Assembly: GCA_900554175.1 (NCBI GenBank)
Contig: USGK01000007.1
Location: 1 to 59,645 of the forward strand
Reading direction: 5' to 3'
Length of the DNA stretch: 59,645 nt
Origin: an uncultured Clostridium sp.
GTDB lineage: Bacteria > Bacillota > Clostridia > TANB77 > CAG-508
Shown: in pieces, positions 9,301 through 18,900 of the stretch
How the letters are laid out: each line of letters begins with the position of its first letter
Numbering within the stretch: the stretch's first letter is position 1
The notes under the pieces: generated by a model
Databases searched by the model: none
What the model was told of the DNA's origin: nothing
What the model saw: the letters and a program-made list of their open reading frames with translations, nothing else
Translations under genes and position numbers: made by a program

Positions 9301-11136
9301 AATTATTACAACTTTTCTACCGTCTTCTTCTGTTACTTTTCCTTCTGCTGTTTCTTCTAGTCCATTTGTGTATAGTATTTTATATTTAGGTTCTGTTAAT
9401 TGAGTTGTGTTTGCTGGAAAAGCTATTTTTATAACTGGGTTTTTATATAAATCTTTTGTTTCGTCATCTGAAAGTAATGTTGTTGTTATTTCTACTGTTG
9501 TTGTTGTTCCTGCTTTTAATTCTTTTGTGTCTATATCTAGTTTGGCTTGTGTTATTGTCTCTTTTAATTCTGTATTACCTTTTACCTTTATTTCGTCTTC
9601 TGTTGTTATAGCATTTTCAATAGCTGTAAATGTTTTTATTTCATCCTCTTGATATGTATTTTCTACAATAGATTTTGTTAATATAAAATCTATTTTTCCT
9701 GTTGCTGTTGGTACACTTGTTTCTATATCAGCTTTAAGTGTATTTTCTGGTAATGATATTACTATATTTCCTTTTTGATCTACTTCTGTTTCATTTGTAA
9801 TACTTGAAACTACAGTTCCTTCTTGATTTAATATGTTTATATTACCATTTTCTCCCAATACTTTTGTAAAATCATCTTTTTTTATTGTGATATCTTTGTA
9901 TGCTATTGTAGATTCTTTTTCTATTTCTCCTACTAAATATTTTGTTGTATCTAATTTAAATTTTATAGATTCTGCTGTTAATGTACTATTTACATAGCTT
10001 CTTACGTTTACCTTATATTCTCTTTCTTCTCCTGTGTATATTTTTCCCTTGTAAATTGCATCTTCTTGTTTCGATATTTCGTAATTTATTATTCCTTTTA
10101 CTTCCTCAGATATTGTTGCTTGTTTTTCTGTTATTAATGCTTTTTCATCATATGTTGTTATTGTTGATTTTGTTGTTATTACTTTTTCTTCTTCTGTAAA
10201 CACTTTACTTTCATTATAGATTGCGGTTACTACAAGTGAATCTGTTGCATTTTTTGCAAATGATATATTTCCTTCCGAGTCTTCCTTATTTTCTAAATTT
10301 ATTTTTAATGTTGATTCTTCTTGATTATAATTACTTTCTCCAAAATTTATTCTACTATCTGTTGATTCTGTTGACCTTGCATATGCTACTATTTTCTCTG
10401 CATCTGAAGGAAGTTTCATTTCTATATTTGTTGTTTTTATTGGATATAAATTATCTTTTGCATTATTTTTTACCAATATTTGTATTATTCTTTTGTTTAC
10501 TCCATCAATTTCGAAAACCTTATTTGTTATTATATTTGTCTCTAATATGTTTTGAATATTTTCAGGTGATTTTAAGTTTGTTTTTACCGTTGTTTTTCCT
10601 TTTATATCTGTTGTAACTAATTTAGTTCCTTTACTGCTTGTATATACTCCTGTTAAATTCACTATACTTTCTGCACTTAAGTCAGCACTTTTAATTGAAG
10701 TTGCTGTTTTTGGTTTTACTTGCAATTCAAGAGTTACAGTATTTCCGCTTCCTATTTGATTTAAATTAATTGTGTTTCCATCAACACTGTTTAAGTATGC
10801 ATTTTTTGTACAACCTATTACACTTAGGTTATTACTGTCTAAAGTAATTTTTCCATTAAAATATCCTTCACGCAAAACTGATATTGTAACATACAAATTC
10901 TCAGATTCAGAATTTATATTAATATCTTTTTCAGCTACTTGTATTTCTTGTTTGGTAGTTTCATCTTGATTTTTAAAATAAACCTGGAATTCCACATTAT
11001 TACTATTTGTTGCTACCATATCTACTGCATAGCTCATTAAACCTTCTCCAACAAAAAGAAAGTTTGCTATGTTTAAAGTTATTATTAGCAACATTGCTAT
11101 TAATTTTGTAAATATTTCTTTAGAGTTCTTTTGCAT
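6334..11136 (-). CDS. Giant DUF11-type surface stalk protein
   Basis: 1,600 residues, start ATG 11136 after RBS TAGGAGGAATAAGT. An N-terminal signal/hydrophobic segment ends in SYAVD. The body is made of Ig-like repeats with the DUF11/TIGR01451 pattern (for example VTVIGKVPEGTSLY and YTIKIKNNGEISGYAKNIVDYIPSGLEF), a low-complexity Asn/Glu/Thr linker near residues 1220-1260, and an SdrD-B-like domain (YNINGKVWFDEKENGD...). The C-terminus is VIIGVKTG, a hydrophobic helix and KKTKK, an LPxTG-like wall-sorting arrangement with VKTG instead of LPxTG. It is a paralogue of the 15943-20868 protein and begins the downstream copy of the duplicated two-gene unit. Its likely role is a cell-wall stalk or fibre paired with the thioester adhesin encoded next. 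Confidence 0.8.
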   Translation of the reverse strand: MQKNSKEIFTKLIAMLLIITLNIANFLFVGEGLMSYAVDMVATNSNNVEFQVYFKNQDETTKQEIQVAEKDININSESENLYVTISVLREGYFNGKITLDSNNLSVIGCTKNAYLNSVDGNTINLNQIGSGNTVTLELQVKPKTATSIKSADLSAESIVNLTGVYTSSKGTKLVTTDIKGKTTVKTNLKSPENIQNILETNIITNKVFEIDGVNKRIIQILVKNNAKDNLYPIKTTNIEMKLPSDAEKIVAYARSTESTDSRINFGESNYNQEESTLKINLENKEDSEGNISFAKNATDSLVVTAIYNESKVFTEEEKVITTKSTITTYDEKALITEKQATISEEVKGIINYEISKQEDAIYKGKIYTGEEREYKVNVRSYVNSTLTAESIKFKLDTTKYLVGEIEKESTIAYKDITIKKDDFTKVLGENGNINILNQEGTVVSSITNETEVDQKGNIVISLPENTLKADIETSVPTATGKIDFILTKSIVENTYQEDEIKTFTAIENAITTEDEIKVKGNTELKETITQAKLDIDTKELKAGTTTTVEITTTLLSDDETKDLYKNPVIKIAFPANTTQLTEPKYKILYTNGLEETAEGKVTEEDGRKVVIITLKGEQKTYPGKTIQGTVVVVSAELTVDKLQTSSNENITLTYTNENAKNYYQDGKITKDLKIVQDQNIIITNNIKELGVETVGKEEDKEVNIKATGETQTATIQIGAISNEEETITNAKILGKFPTKSSTNTMDITLTSNIKVTTGQEGVKIYYSSNENATEDLENSENAWTEDSNLADKRCYLIVVPSLNKGEKISAEYGVDIKKSTDEKRAEERFNFRYIKASGNVVTSDSTNVVLNMQQYKNVEIALTAWVGEHELRENEEVHQGEVIEYKINLKNNEEKNINNITVIGKVPEGTSLYTTKDIYKTEIQPTESEKVFKNLSIKQGETLSLTYQVKVTNDLKEGNKLINEIETNFDKKSNAVTNIVKKSDIIIEVKTVGRADNEKLKSGYYCSYRVLVTNNTEVDKENIIIEYKKNNVLYMQANNSMTIDTLHAGETYEIGLALGVKNIEDQDESVFYIESKYGNEVYSSNIIKEKVETIKVKVNLEQDIQKSNKEEALIDGDTILYRVNVKNYSDYTVENMELKIKISNYLDVEKVELNNKETSYKKEVAFEEDFWYLVEKYTLNPNESVELIITAKVNKEDLKEKKQIISTCSIYMEGSNICESNETSFYIDPTINTTGNDNKENNSTTENETDSTEDENDTNINPSIKEEELYNINGKVWFDEKENGDKSASNVNIKGVKVKLVDVTTGIVSTDKDGVEISAETNDDGIYQLSNIKEGKYIVIFEYDKSKYKPTIYQKEGIEESNNSDAILKSIKINGEDLEVAATDILDIKSNKNNIDLGLVAYKKFDLSLTKVVNNIEVVDNKTTKKYAFNEASLAKVEIDSKKLNITKVNIEYTIKIKNNGEISGYAKNIVDYIPSGLEFDSSLNKDWKMENHCLYNSSLSEKEIKPGETKELKLILNKKMTNTNTGLISNIAQILETDKILNKDEEESNFIKTENEENNKDQADVIIGVKTGKAIKYLFLIFSLLVIIYIFIFNKKTKK

Positions 11137-11188
11137 ACTTATTCCTCCTATTTATCCCCTGAGATTCATTTAAATATATTCTAATATT

Positions 11189-11216
11189 ATTATAATTTCT
11201 TAAAAAAATTAGTCAA
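11189..11216 (-). promoter_or_regulatory. Promoter of downstream adhesin unit
   Basis: On the minus strand TTGACT (11216-11211) and TATAAT (11194-11189) are separated by 16 bases, about 50 bases before the ATG at 11136. Confidence 0.75.
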
Positions 11217-11233
11217 TATTGTCGTTTTTTGTA

Positions 11234-11313
11234 TTACAAAAACATTCATTTAATCCCTTTACGGAAGGTCATTCAAGTAATTTTTCATCTCTGTTTTTTA
11301 CATTTTTATTACA
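11234..11313 (-). promoter_or_regulatory. Putative operator region, copy 1
   Basis: Upstream of the -35 box, in plus-strand notation, lie TTACA (11234-11238), TTACGGAA (11259-11266) and a pair TTACA-N6-TTACA (11298-11302, 11309-11313) with 11-base periodicity. The same set with almost the same spacing stands before the upstream unit (20962-21039). Tandem 5-base half-sites one helical turn apart are typical of OmpR/PhoB-family response regulators. The assignment is inference. Confidence 0.5.
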
Positions 11314-11332
11314 TTTTATTAACAGAAAAAAA

Positions 11333-11359
11333 GTATTTTAGATGAAATTTCTAAAATAC
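11333..11359. terminator. Second terminator-like hairpin in the 11.1-11.45 kb gap
   Basis: A 10-bp perfect stem (11333-11342 with 11350-11359) is flanked by A- and T-runs on both sides, so it could work in both directions. It follows the first terminator of the upstream adhesin unit. The 311-base gap 11137-11447 holds only this hairpin, the 11410 hairpin, the operator-like repeats and the promoter. Confidence 0.6.
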
Positions 11360-11409
11360 CTTTTTTTCTTAGGGAACTGCGGTTAAAGAGTTTTTTTATA
11401 AAGTTAACA

Positions 11410-11438
11410 AAAACTCAGTTCATACTGAACTGAGTTTT
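11410..11438 (-). terminator. Terminator of upstream adhesin unit
   Basis: A 13-bp perfect stem (11410-11422 with 11426-11438) lies just after the stop codon of the 11448-15923 gene in its reading direction. Confidence 0.75.
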
Positions 11439-11447
11439 CGTATTATT

Positions 11448-14400
11448 TTACTCTTTATTTCCTAAAGATTTTTTCTTTATTACAAATATTGCTCCTGCAA
11501 CTACTAGTAGTGAAATTGCTCCAATTACAAAGTATATTACACTTCTATTAGCACCTGTTGATGGTGTAACTGTTAATGTTACTTTCTTAGATGTTGGTAA
11601 GCTTTCTATATTTGGTGATGTTACTTGTTGTGTTGTTATTCCTACTACTTGTGCTGTATTAATAAATTCTAAGTCGTCTTCTCCAGTTGATAATATCTTG
11701 TTAGCATTTATTACTGTTGTCTTTGTAGATTGATCTTTCTTTTCACCTTTGCTTGAATATAATTCTCCATTATATCCTGTTATTTCAAGTATTTTATTAT
11801 ATGTCAATCCTGTTGATTCTGACTGTACTTGTACTAAGTCTAAAATTTCATTTAATGCAATTTTGTCAGTTTCTGAAGTTCCTGCATCTTTTACTTGATT
11901 CTCAATCTTAGATATATCTACTAATTTTACATTTCCTTCATTTTCTGCAGATAAATATGAAAGTTTTGGATCTAAGTAATCATATACTTTATCTAATTTT
12001 ATAGATTTTTCTTTAGCATATGTTTTATCACCATATTTATAGTAATTTCCATAATGATTATCATTTTCTGCTTCAATGTAATCTACATCAGAGTTATTCG
12101 TTATTGCAATTTCATATTTAACTTCTAATGTTGAACCATATATGTATTCATTATTTAATTCTACTTTTACATATGTGCTTCCACCTTCAGTTTTTCTGTC
12201 TAAATCTGTAGCATAATTAACATTTTGTGTTGCTGGATTTCCTTCTGCCATTACTTGACCATTTTGTAATGTAAGTTTTATGTTTGTAATTTTCTTAGCT
12301 ACATCTAATGATGTTTTTGGTGTTTCGATAATTCCAAAGTCCATATATCCTAATTCATTTGGATATTGTTTTGTTATTGTTTTTCCATCATTTTCTATAG
12401 CTACTGAGCTTTCTCCTTCTGTATCAAATTCTACTGGAATTGATATTACTGGTGTTTCTGCTGTTATTGTTGTATCTTTATTTAACTTACTTGTATCATT
12501 TAATGCTTTTACAACGCTATTTGTTGCACTGTATGTATTTGCACTTAATTCTTTTCTTCTATTTAAATTGTCTACAGCTAAGTTATGGTTATCATTTAAT
12601 CCAATATACCATGTTGCTTTTGTTTCATCTTCATATTTTGTCTCAAAAGCCTTTCTTATTTCATCTGTTACTATTGTCGATTTATATTTATATGGCGATA
12701 CAACTGTTCCATCTGTATTTAGTATTTTTTGTGTTCCATCTCCATATGTATATCTTAAATAGTATACTCCTGGAACAACTCCAACAAATGAATATGTTCC
12801 ATCATTTGATGTTACAGTACTTGCTACTGGATATTTACCATCTTTTAAAATTGTTTTTCCATCTTTATCAACCTGGTAAAGTTCTGTTGGTATAAATGTT
12901 TTTCCATCATAATTTCCTAATTCTACTTTTACTCCTGAAACTTTACTTTCTTTTGATTCATCGTAAATACCGTCTCCAACTAATTCGCCATTTGATTTTG
13001 AATTTTTATCTTCAAAGACCTTTCCTGAAATTGTTCTGTTTTCTCCAAGTTTTAACCATAAGTATGGAGCGTCATCTTGTTGTGTTTGTTCTGTTGTATA
13101 GTGTGTTTGTTCTTTTATTATGTTATTCTCCCAAGATGAATCTTGTCTTGTATATTTATGGTTTGCTGTAACTGTTGCTGTTGTTGGGAAGTCTTCTACA
13201 GATCCTGTTTTACTTGTAAGTAGTTCTTTTACTTTGTCTTCATTTACTTTAAATGTGATATATGAAGCTTTACTGTTCTTTTCTTTCTCGTTTGTAATTC
13301 CATTTCCTGCTGAGTAATCTTCATAATATTGTTTTTGTAAGTAGTCTGCATTAATTGTTGCTATTCCTGATTTATTTGAATCAGCCCAATTTTTATCTGC
13401 TAATTCATATCTTCCTGTATCGTATTTGTTTGTCACATTTAATACATTTAGATATTTTTCTTGATATAAAGATGGTACATCTATTTGGGTATTATTTGTT
13501 ACATCAATTCTATATGTTGCATATACTTGTAAATTCTTTGTTTTTTCAGCATCAGAGTATGTTATATCAGCTGGATAAATATCTCTTGTATAACATTCTT
13601 TATCTGTTTCTGATTGGAATTTAACAAGTGGTACTGTTTGAAGTTTTTCTCCTGATCCTCCATAATTATATCTATATGTGTAACCTTTTATTTTCACTTC
13701 TATATATGCCATACTTTCAGACACTGTAAATGGTGTTTCTGGCAATGGCTTTATTCCTAAGTTTATGTTCTTTAATGTATATGTTTTTTCATCGTAGAAC
13801 TTAGTTGCTAATCCAGATAATCCGTAATCCGCTTCATTAGCTGATTTTTTATATGTTGTTGCCATTCCAACTAAATCTTTATCATATGTTGGAACATTAT
13901 CTGATAATGCTTTTGAACCTTCTGCTATTGTAAAGTCTGATGTTACAGTTATATATTTTTTGTATTCGTTACTATAATCGAAATGTACATAGTAATCTTT
14001 TAATTTATTGTAATTTATTTTTTCAAATCTATAGCATATAACTTCAGTATTATTTACTTTTTCTGTTACTATTTTTGGATCTTTTGCTACTATGCTGTCA
14101 TCTGATTTATTTCTTAACGTTATTGTTACTTTATCTGTTATTATTGATTCTTCATTATCAAATTTATCGTTAGGTTCATTATCCTTAGTTAAAGGCTTTT
14201 CTATCCATACATATCCCTCTACAGAGATTAGTTTTTCATTGTTTTGATTTACTTTTATTGTATTTCCCGCTGTAACATCAACCTTTCCGCATTTTACCCA
14301 TTCATTTTGTTTTTCATAGTTTTCTTGTACTGTTATATCATATCCTTTTGGTGCTTTAACCTCATATACATAATATACTGCTGGGTCTAGGTTTTCAACT

Positions 14401-15923
14401 CTTACAATTCCTTTTGAATTACTTGTAAATGTTGTTGCATCAGCAAAACTTGATGTGTAGCTATGTGTTCCGTCATTATTTTGTTTTATCCATGTATTTT
14501 TAGATTTATTTCCTTCTACTTTTGCAGAAATCTTAAATCCTGCTCCTGAAAGTTGGTCTTTTGTTATTGAGTCTAATTTTGTTATCTCAAGGTTTCCAGT
14601 TTTACTATTTTTCATAGTTACTGATACATCCGGTGTTTTATTTATTTTGTATGTTCTTTGATTACAATAAACTCTTTTTGTTTCTTTGTCATATCCTGCT
14701 TGTACAGATAAATCATATCCTTCAGGTGCTTTTGTTTCATATACTCTTACTGTTATACCTGCTTTTAGGTTATTTATAGTTATATTTCCGTCTTTATTTG
14801 TTGTGAATGTCTTTGCATTTTCATAACTTGCATTATATATATATGCTCCTGTTTTATCTGTTCCTAACCATTTCTTTTCTTTTTCTATATATATTTTAAA
14901 TTCTGCTCCTGCAAGTGCACTTCCTTTTGAAGAATCTTGTTTATGTATTTTTAAGTTACCTTCAGATTCATGTTCAACTTTTATTTCCACTGTTGCTTCT
15001 GTTTTTGTAGTTGATGGATTTGCATCTGCGATAATTAATCTTTGTGTTGGATTTCCACTTTTTACATTTTTTATTATCCAAATTTTTGCTTTTATATTTT
15101 CAGAATTTGATGCAGTTGTTTTAAATTTTAATGTAGAAATTTTATTGTTTTTTGTATTTTTAATATAAAATGATTGTTTTGATTTTATATCCTTTATACC
15201 ACTTAGTTTATTTTTATTGCTATCGTAAAATTCTAATCCATCACTATTTTCCACAGACAATGTTCCTGTAAATGTTAATTTTATTGGTCCGATTAATTGT
15301 GAATTATCTAATGTTCCTACTGATTTTACAGTAGAATTAGCACTTTTTATTTGTGCTGTATAATCTTTTTTATTGTTTAAATTTTTAGCATAATTTTGGG
15401 CTTCATTATATACTTGATTCTTTTCTCCTGAATTTTCTGCCCATGTATATCCTCCTAATGCTTTTTCTGCCCATGTATTCCAAAATGCCCATAATGCATT
15501 TTGTCTTGCTCCACCGTTGTTGTTATTACCAAATCCTTTTTCTTCTTTTCCTCCACCTAGTATATAAGCTATAACAGCATTATCACTATTTGTATATAAC
15601 TTATATTTTTCAGAATTGCTATATATTTTTGCAATATTTCCATCTATTTCAATATATTTTGCCACTTTATATGTGTTTTTATTTTGCAACAATTTATATT
15701 TCTGAATACAATATAAATATGGTGAACGTCCTGAGCCTTCTAGATAGTCTGCATTTCCTACCCCTGGATCTCTACCTATTGGTCCTAATTTCTTTCCTAT
15801 CGCATTGCTTCCTTGTGAAATTATATCTTTCACATTTGTTGCTTGCGATGTTGTTACCATCGCAAACATCTGAATTAATACAAGCATTAGTATTACTATT
15901 ATCTTTTTTATTTTACTTTCCAT
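11448..15923 (-). CDS. Thioester-domain Cna-B/SdrD cell-wall adhesin
   Basis: 1,491 residues if translated from ATG 15923; a further upstream ATG at 15941 reads through the ribosome binding site AAAGGAGGG and is unlikely to be used. Order: signal peptide (1-29), thioester-like domain with Cys72 (YLYCIQK) and Gln141 (ARQNALW), a beta-rich domain, two Cna-B domains with E-boxes VYETKAPEGYDL and VYEVKAPKGYDI, SdrD-B-like domains (ISGKVFEDKNSK..., GTYSFVGVVPGVYYLRY), and a C-terminal TPSTG, hydrophobic helix and Lys-rich tail. This is the intact paralogue of the split gene at 1000-6310. It lies 19 bases after the DUF11 gene, so both are co-transcribed. Likely role: covalent attachment to host or matrix. 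No sortase gene is in the window, so the anchor enzyme must be elsewhere. Confidence 0.85.
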   Translation of the reverse strand: MESKIKKIIVILMLVLIQMFAMVTTSQATNVKDIISQGSNAIGKKLGPIGRDPGVGNADYLEGSGRSPYLYCIQKYKLLQNKNTYKVAKYIEIDGNIAKIYSNSEKYKLYTNSDNAVIAYILGGGKEEKGFGNNNNGGARQNALWAFWNTWAEKALGGYTWAENSGEKNQVYNEAQNYAKNLNNKKDYTAQIKSANSTVKSVGTLDNSQLIGPIKLTFTGTLSVENSDGLEFYDSNKNKLSGIKDIKSKQSFYIKNTKNNKISTLKFKTTASNSENIKAKIWIIKNVKSGNPTQRLIIADANPSTTKTEATVEIKVEHESEGNLKIHKQDSSKGSALAGAEFKIYIEKEKKWLGTDKTGAYIYNASYENAKTFTTNKDGNITINNLKAGITVRVYETKAPEGYDLSVQAGYDKETKRVYCNQRTYKINKTPDVSVTMKNSKTGNLEITKLDSITKDQLSGAGFKISAKVEGNKSKNTWIKQNNDGTHSYTSSFADATTFTSNSKGIVRVENLDPAVYYVYEVKAPKGYDITVQENYEKQNEWVKCGKVDVTAGNTIKVNQNNEKLISVEGYVWIEKPLTKDNEPNDKFDNEESIITDKVTITLRNKSDDSIVAKDPKIVTEKVNNTEVICYRFEKINYNKLKDYYVHFDYSNEYKKYITVTSDFTIAEGSKALSDNVPTYDKDLVGMATTYKKSANEADYGLSGLATKFYDEKTYTLKNINLGIKPLPETPFTVSESMAYIEVKIKGYTYRYNYGGSGEKLQTVPLVKFQSETDKECYTRDIYPADITYSDAEKTKNLQVYATYRIDVTNNTQIDVPSLYQEKYLNVLNVTNKYDTGRYELADKNWADSNKSGIATINADYLQKQYYEDYSAGNGITNEKEKNSKASYITFKVNEDKVKELLTSKTGSVEDFPTTATVTANHKYTRQDSSWENNIIKEQTHYTTEQTQQDDAPYLWLKLGENRTISGKVFEDKNSKSNGELVGDGIYDESKESKVSGVKVELGNYDGKTFIPTELYQVDKDGKTILKDGKYPVASTVTSNDGTYSFVGVVPGVYYLRYTYGDGTQKILNTDGTVVSPYKYKSTIVTDEIRKAFETKYEDETKATWYIGLNDNHNLAVDNLNRRKELSANTYSATNSVVKALNDTSKLNKDTTITAETPVISIPVEFDTEGESSVAIENDGKTITKQYPNELGYMDFGIIETPKTSLDVAKKITNIKLTLQNGQVMAEGNPATQNVNYATDLDRKTEGGSTYVKVELNNEYIYGSTLEVKYEIAITNNSDVDYIEAENDNHYGNYYKYGDKTYAKEKSIKLDKVYDYLDPKLSYLSAENEGNVKLVDISKIENQVKDAGTSETDKIALNEILDLVQVQSESTGLTYNKILEITGYNGELYSSKGEKKDQSTKTTVINANKILSTGEDDLEFINTAQVVGITTQQVTSPNIESLPTSKKVTLTVTPSTGANRSVIYFVIGAISLLVVAGAIFVIKKKSLGNKE

Positions 15924-15942
15924 CTTTTTCCCTCCTTTCATA

Positions 15943-18900
15943 TTAAAATTTTATTTCTTTACTTAATACTTTTTTACTTATAAAGTATGCTCCTACACCT
16001 ATTGCTATTATTATAGATAGTGTAATTAATACATAACTTATTACTGCACCCGTTTTTACTCCGATAATTACATCTGCTTGACCCATATCGTTTTCTCCTT
16101 TAGTTTTATTTCCTGGTGTTGAATTTTTGTCTTTTGCTCCTCTTGTGTTATAAGCTTCTGCAATTTCTGCTGTATTTCCAATTAGTCCTGTATTTGATTC
16201 TGTCATTGTTTTTGTTAATACTAACTTAAGTTCTTTTGTTTCTCCTGGTTCTAGTTTTGTTTCTGCTAAACTTGAATTGTATACATATTCTCCTTGACTA
16301 TACCAATCTGTGTTCATTGAAGAGCTAAAATTTAATTCTGAAGATTTGTAATCAACTATCTTTTTAGCATATCCTGCTATTTCACCTTTATTTGTTACTT
16401 TAATTATATATTCGATTACAACTTGTGAATCTTTTAAGCTTTTAGCTGCTATTTCAGCTTTTGCAAGAGTTGAATCTGTAAACTCTTTTGTTGTAGTTCC
16501 TGCATTATTTGTAACAACTATTTTACTTACATATTTGTTTAATTCTAAATCAAACTCTTTTGCATCTACTAAACCAATGTCTATATTAGCTATACTTCCT
16601 TTTAATTCTATTGTATCTGTTGTTGCCATTGAACTTGTTTTTCCGTTTATTGTAATATCATTTAATACAACATCCGAATTTTTATCTGTCGCTACTCCAT
16701 TTGCTTTATATGTTGTTAGCATATATTTACTTGAATCATATTCAAATACTGCTATATATTTACCTTCTGGTATGTTGGTTAATGTATATAATCCTTCTGA
16801 GTTTGTTTTAGCTGATATTTCATTTCCTGATGAGTCTTTTACATATTCTTTTGTTTCAATATTTAATAGTTTAACGTTTACGTCTGATATTAATTGTTCA
16901 CCTTTATCTCTAGCTCCATTTTCGTTTTCGTCTTTCCATGCAGTTCCTGCTATTGTATATGTATTCTTGTTATCTTTATTTCCTGTTGAAGGATCTTTTC
17001 TGTTATCTCCTGTAGTATTTCCTCCATCTGTTGTATTTTTATTGTCTTCGTCTTTATCTCCAGTATTTCCACTACTTGGATCATCGTCTTCAGACTTAAT
17101 ATTGTCTTTTTCTATAAAATATACAATTTCATCTGTAGTTGTAATTTCAACTTCATTATATAAAGTTGCTTTATTAGAAACTTTAGTTACTTCGTCATAT
17201 GTTATTGTATCATCAGCTTTTGCTGTTATTACTATAGTTGCGCTTTCTCCAGCTTTTAGTGGTGTTGATATTGTCAATATTGAATACTTTGAATTTTCTT
17301 CATATACATCATCTTCAGCATATTCAGCATTTTGATCGTTTATTGTTACACTTTCTATTACCAAATAGTCTGATAATTCATCTTTTATTTCTAATTTATC
17401 TGCATCATTTTTTCCTGTATTTTTTATGTTGAATATATAAGATACTTTATCTCCTTTTTTCAAATAACCTTCTGTTGTACTTGTTGTCTTTGTTGCAAAG
17501 TCTACTTGCAATTCGATTGCATCAATTTTTTCTATTATCTTATTTGATCTATATGTTGTTTTTCCTTCTAATACTGTTGCATAAAGTTCTGCAGTATTTA
17601 CAGAATTTATTGGTTGTTTTGCTTTAACAGAAATTCTTATTTCAATTTGTTCTCCTGCTTTTATTTTTTCAATTGTAAATGTTTTATCTGTTATTTCTAT
17701 ATGGTCATCATCATTGTTATATTCATTTTGAACTAATTCAAATAAGTCGTTTGTATTTACTGTTATTTTTACATTGTTTTTGTCTTTATTTGATACATTT
17801 TTTACTTTTAGTATGTATTGATATTCATACCCTGATTTTATTGTTCCGTTATTGTATATACTGTCTGATTTTACTAATATTGTCTCTATTTCTGTCGTTG
17901 ATATTTTGTTTGTAAATTTGTTTTCTACTTTTTCACCTTTGTTGTTTGTAGTGGTAATTGTAGTTTCTATTTCTTTATTTGAATTCGTATTTGCTTTTAC
18001 CATATATTCAAATGTAATTTGAGATTTTGCTTTTATTATTTGATTTTCTATTTTAACTTCTTTTTTATTCGTATCTTCTATAAATGTTTCTGGTTCACTA
18101 TCAGGTATTGATTCTTTTGGTTTTTCTACATTATTGTTATACTCTACATATGTTGTACCATCTGGAACGTTTCCTACAATTGTTACTCCTGTTGCATCTT
18201 CATTTCCTGTATTTTTAACTGTTACTGTATATTTTATTATCTCTCCAGATTTTACTGTATCTCCATCTTTTATAGTATCATTTCCTACTGTTGCTACTAC
18301 ATTTTGTTCTAATACTGCTGATTTTCCTGTGTTATAATCAAGTGTTGTTGCTTTTACAGTATTTGATGTGTTTGACGCATCATTTTTGTAACTTACTGTA
18401 TATCCTGCTGTTGCATCTAAATTATAGCTTAGATTTGCTGGTACATCTACTTTGTACCCAAATGTATATGTTTCTCCAATTTCTAGTGAATCTATTACTA
18501 TTAAGTAATTTTTTACTTTTGAAACATCTACTTTTTCTGACCATCCATTTGATGAATTTGTTAAATCATCAGTTGGATTTTCTTGTTCTGTATAATAAAT
18601 TTTTACATTTTTCTTTGTTACTGAGCTTGTTAATGTATTTACCGTCATTCCTAAGTTATTGTTTTTATTATTTGTTGGGAAACTTCCCAATATTTTTACA
18701 TTTGATATCTTGCTTGTCTCATTATTAACTACATTCATTATTGTTGTAAGTGTTTGAGCTTTTTTTCCTAATTCTAGATTTATATCTTTTTTGTCTTCAT
18801 CTACTGTTGTTTCTATTCCTAGTTCATTTATCTTTGTTGTTGCTATTATTGGATTCTTAGCTATTACATTTACTTTTACTTTTTCTTCTCCATTATTGAT

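Noticed and set aside
9981..10616. Leu/Phe-rich frames on the plus strand opposite the adhesin genes (also 12280-13624, 16535-18728)
   Set aside because: They are antisense shadows of long AT-rich Thr/Ile/Glu-coding genes, lack ribosome binding sites and have no recognisable domains.
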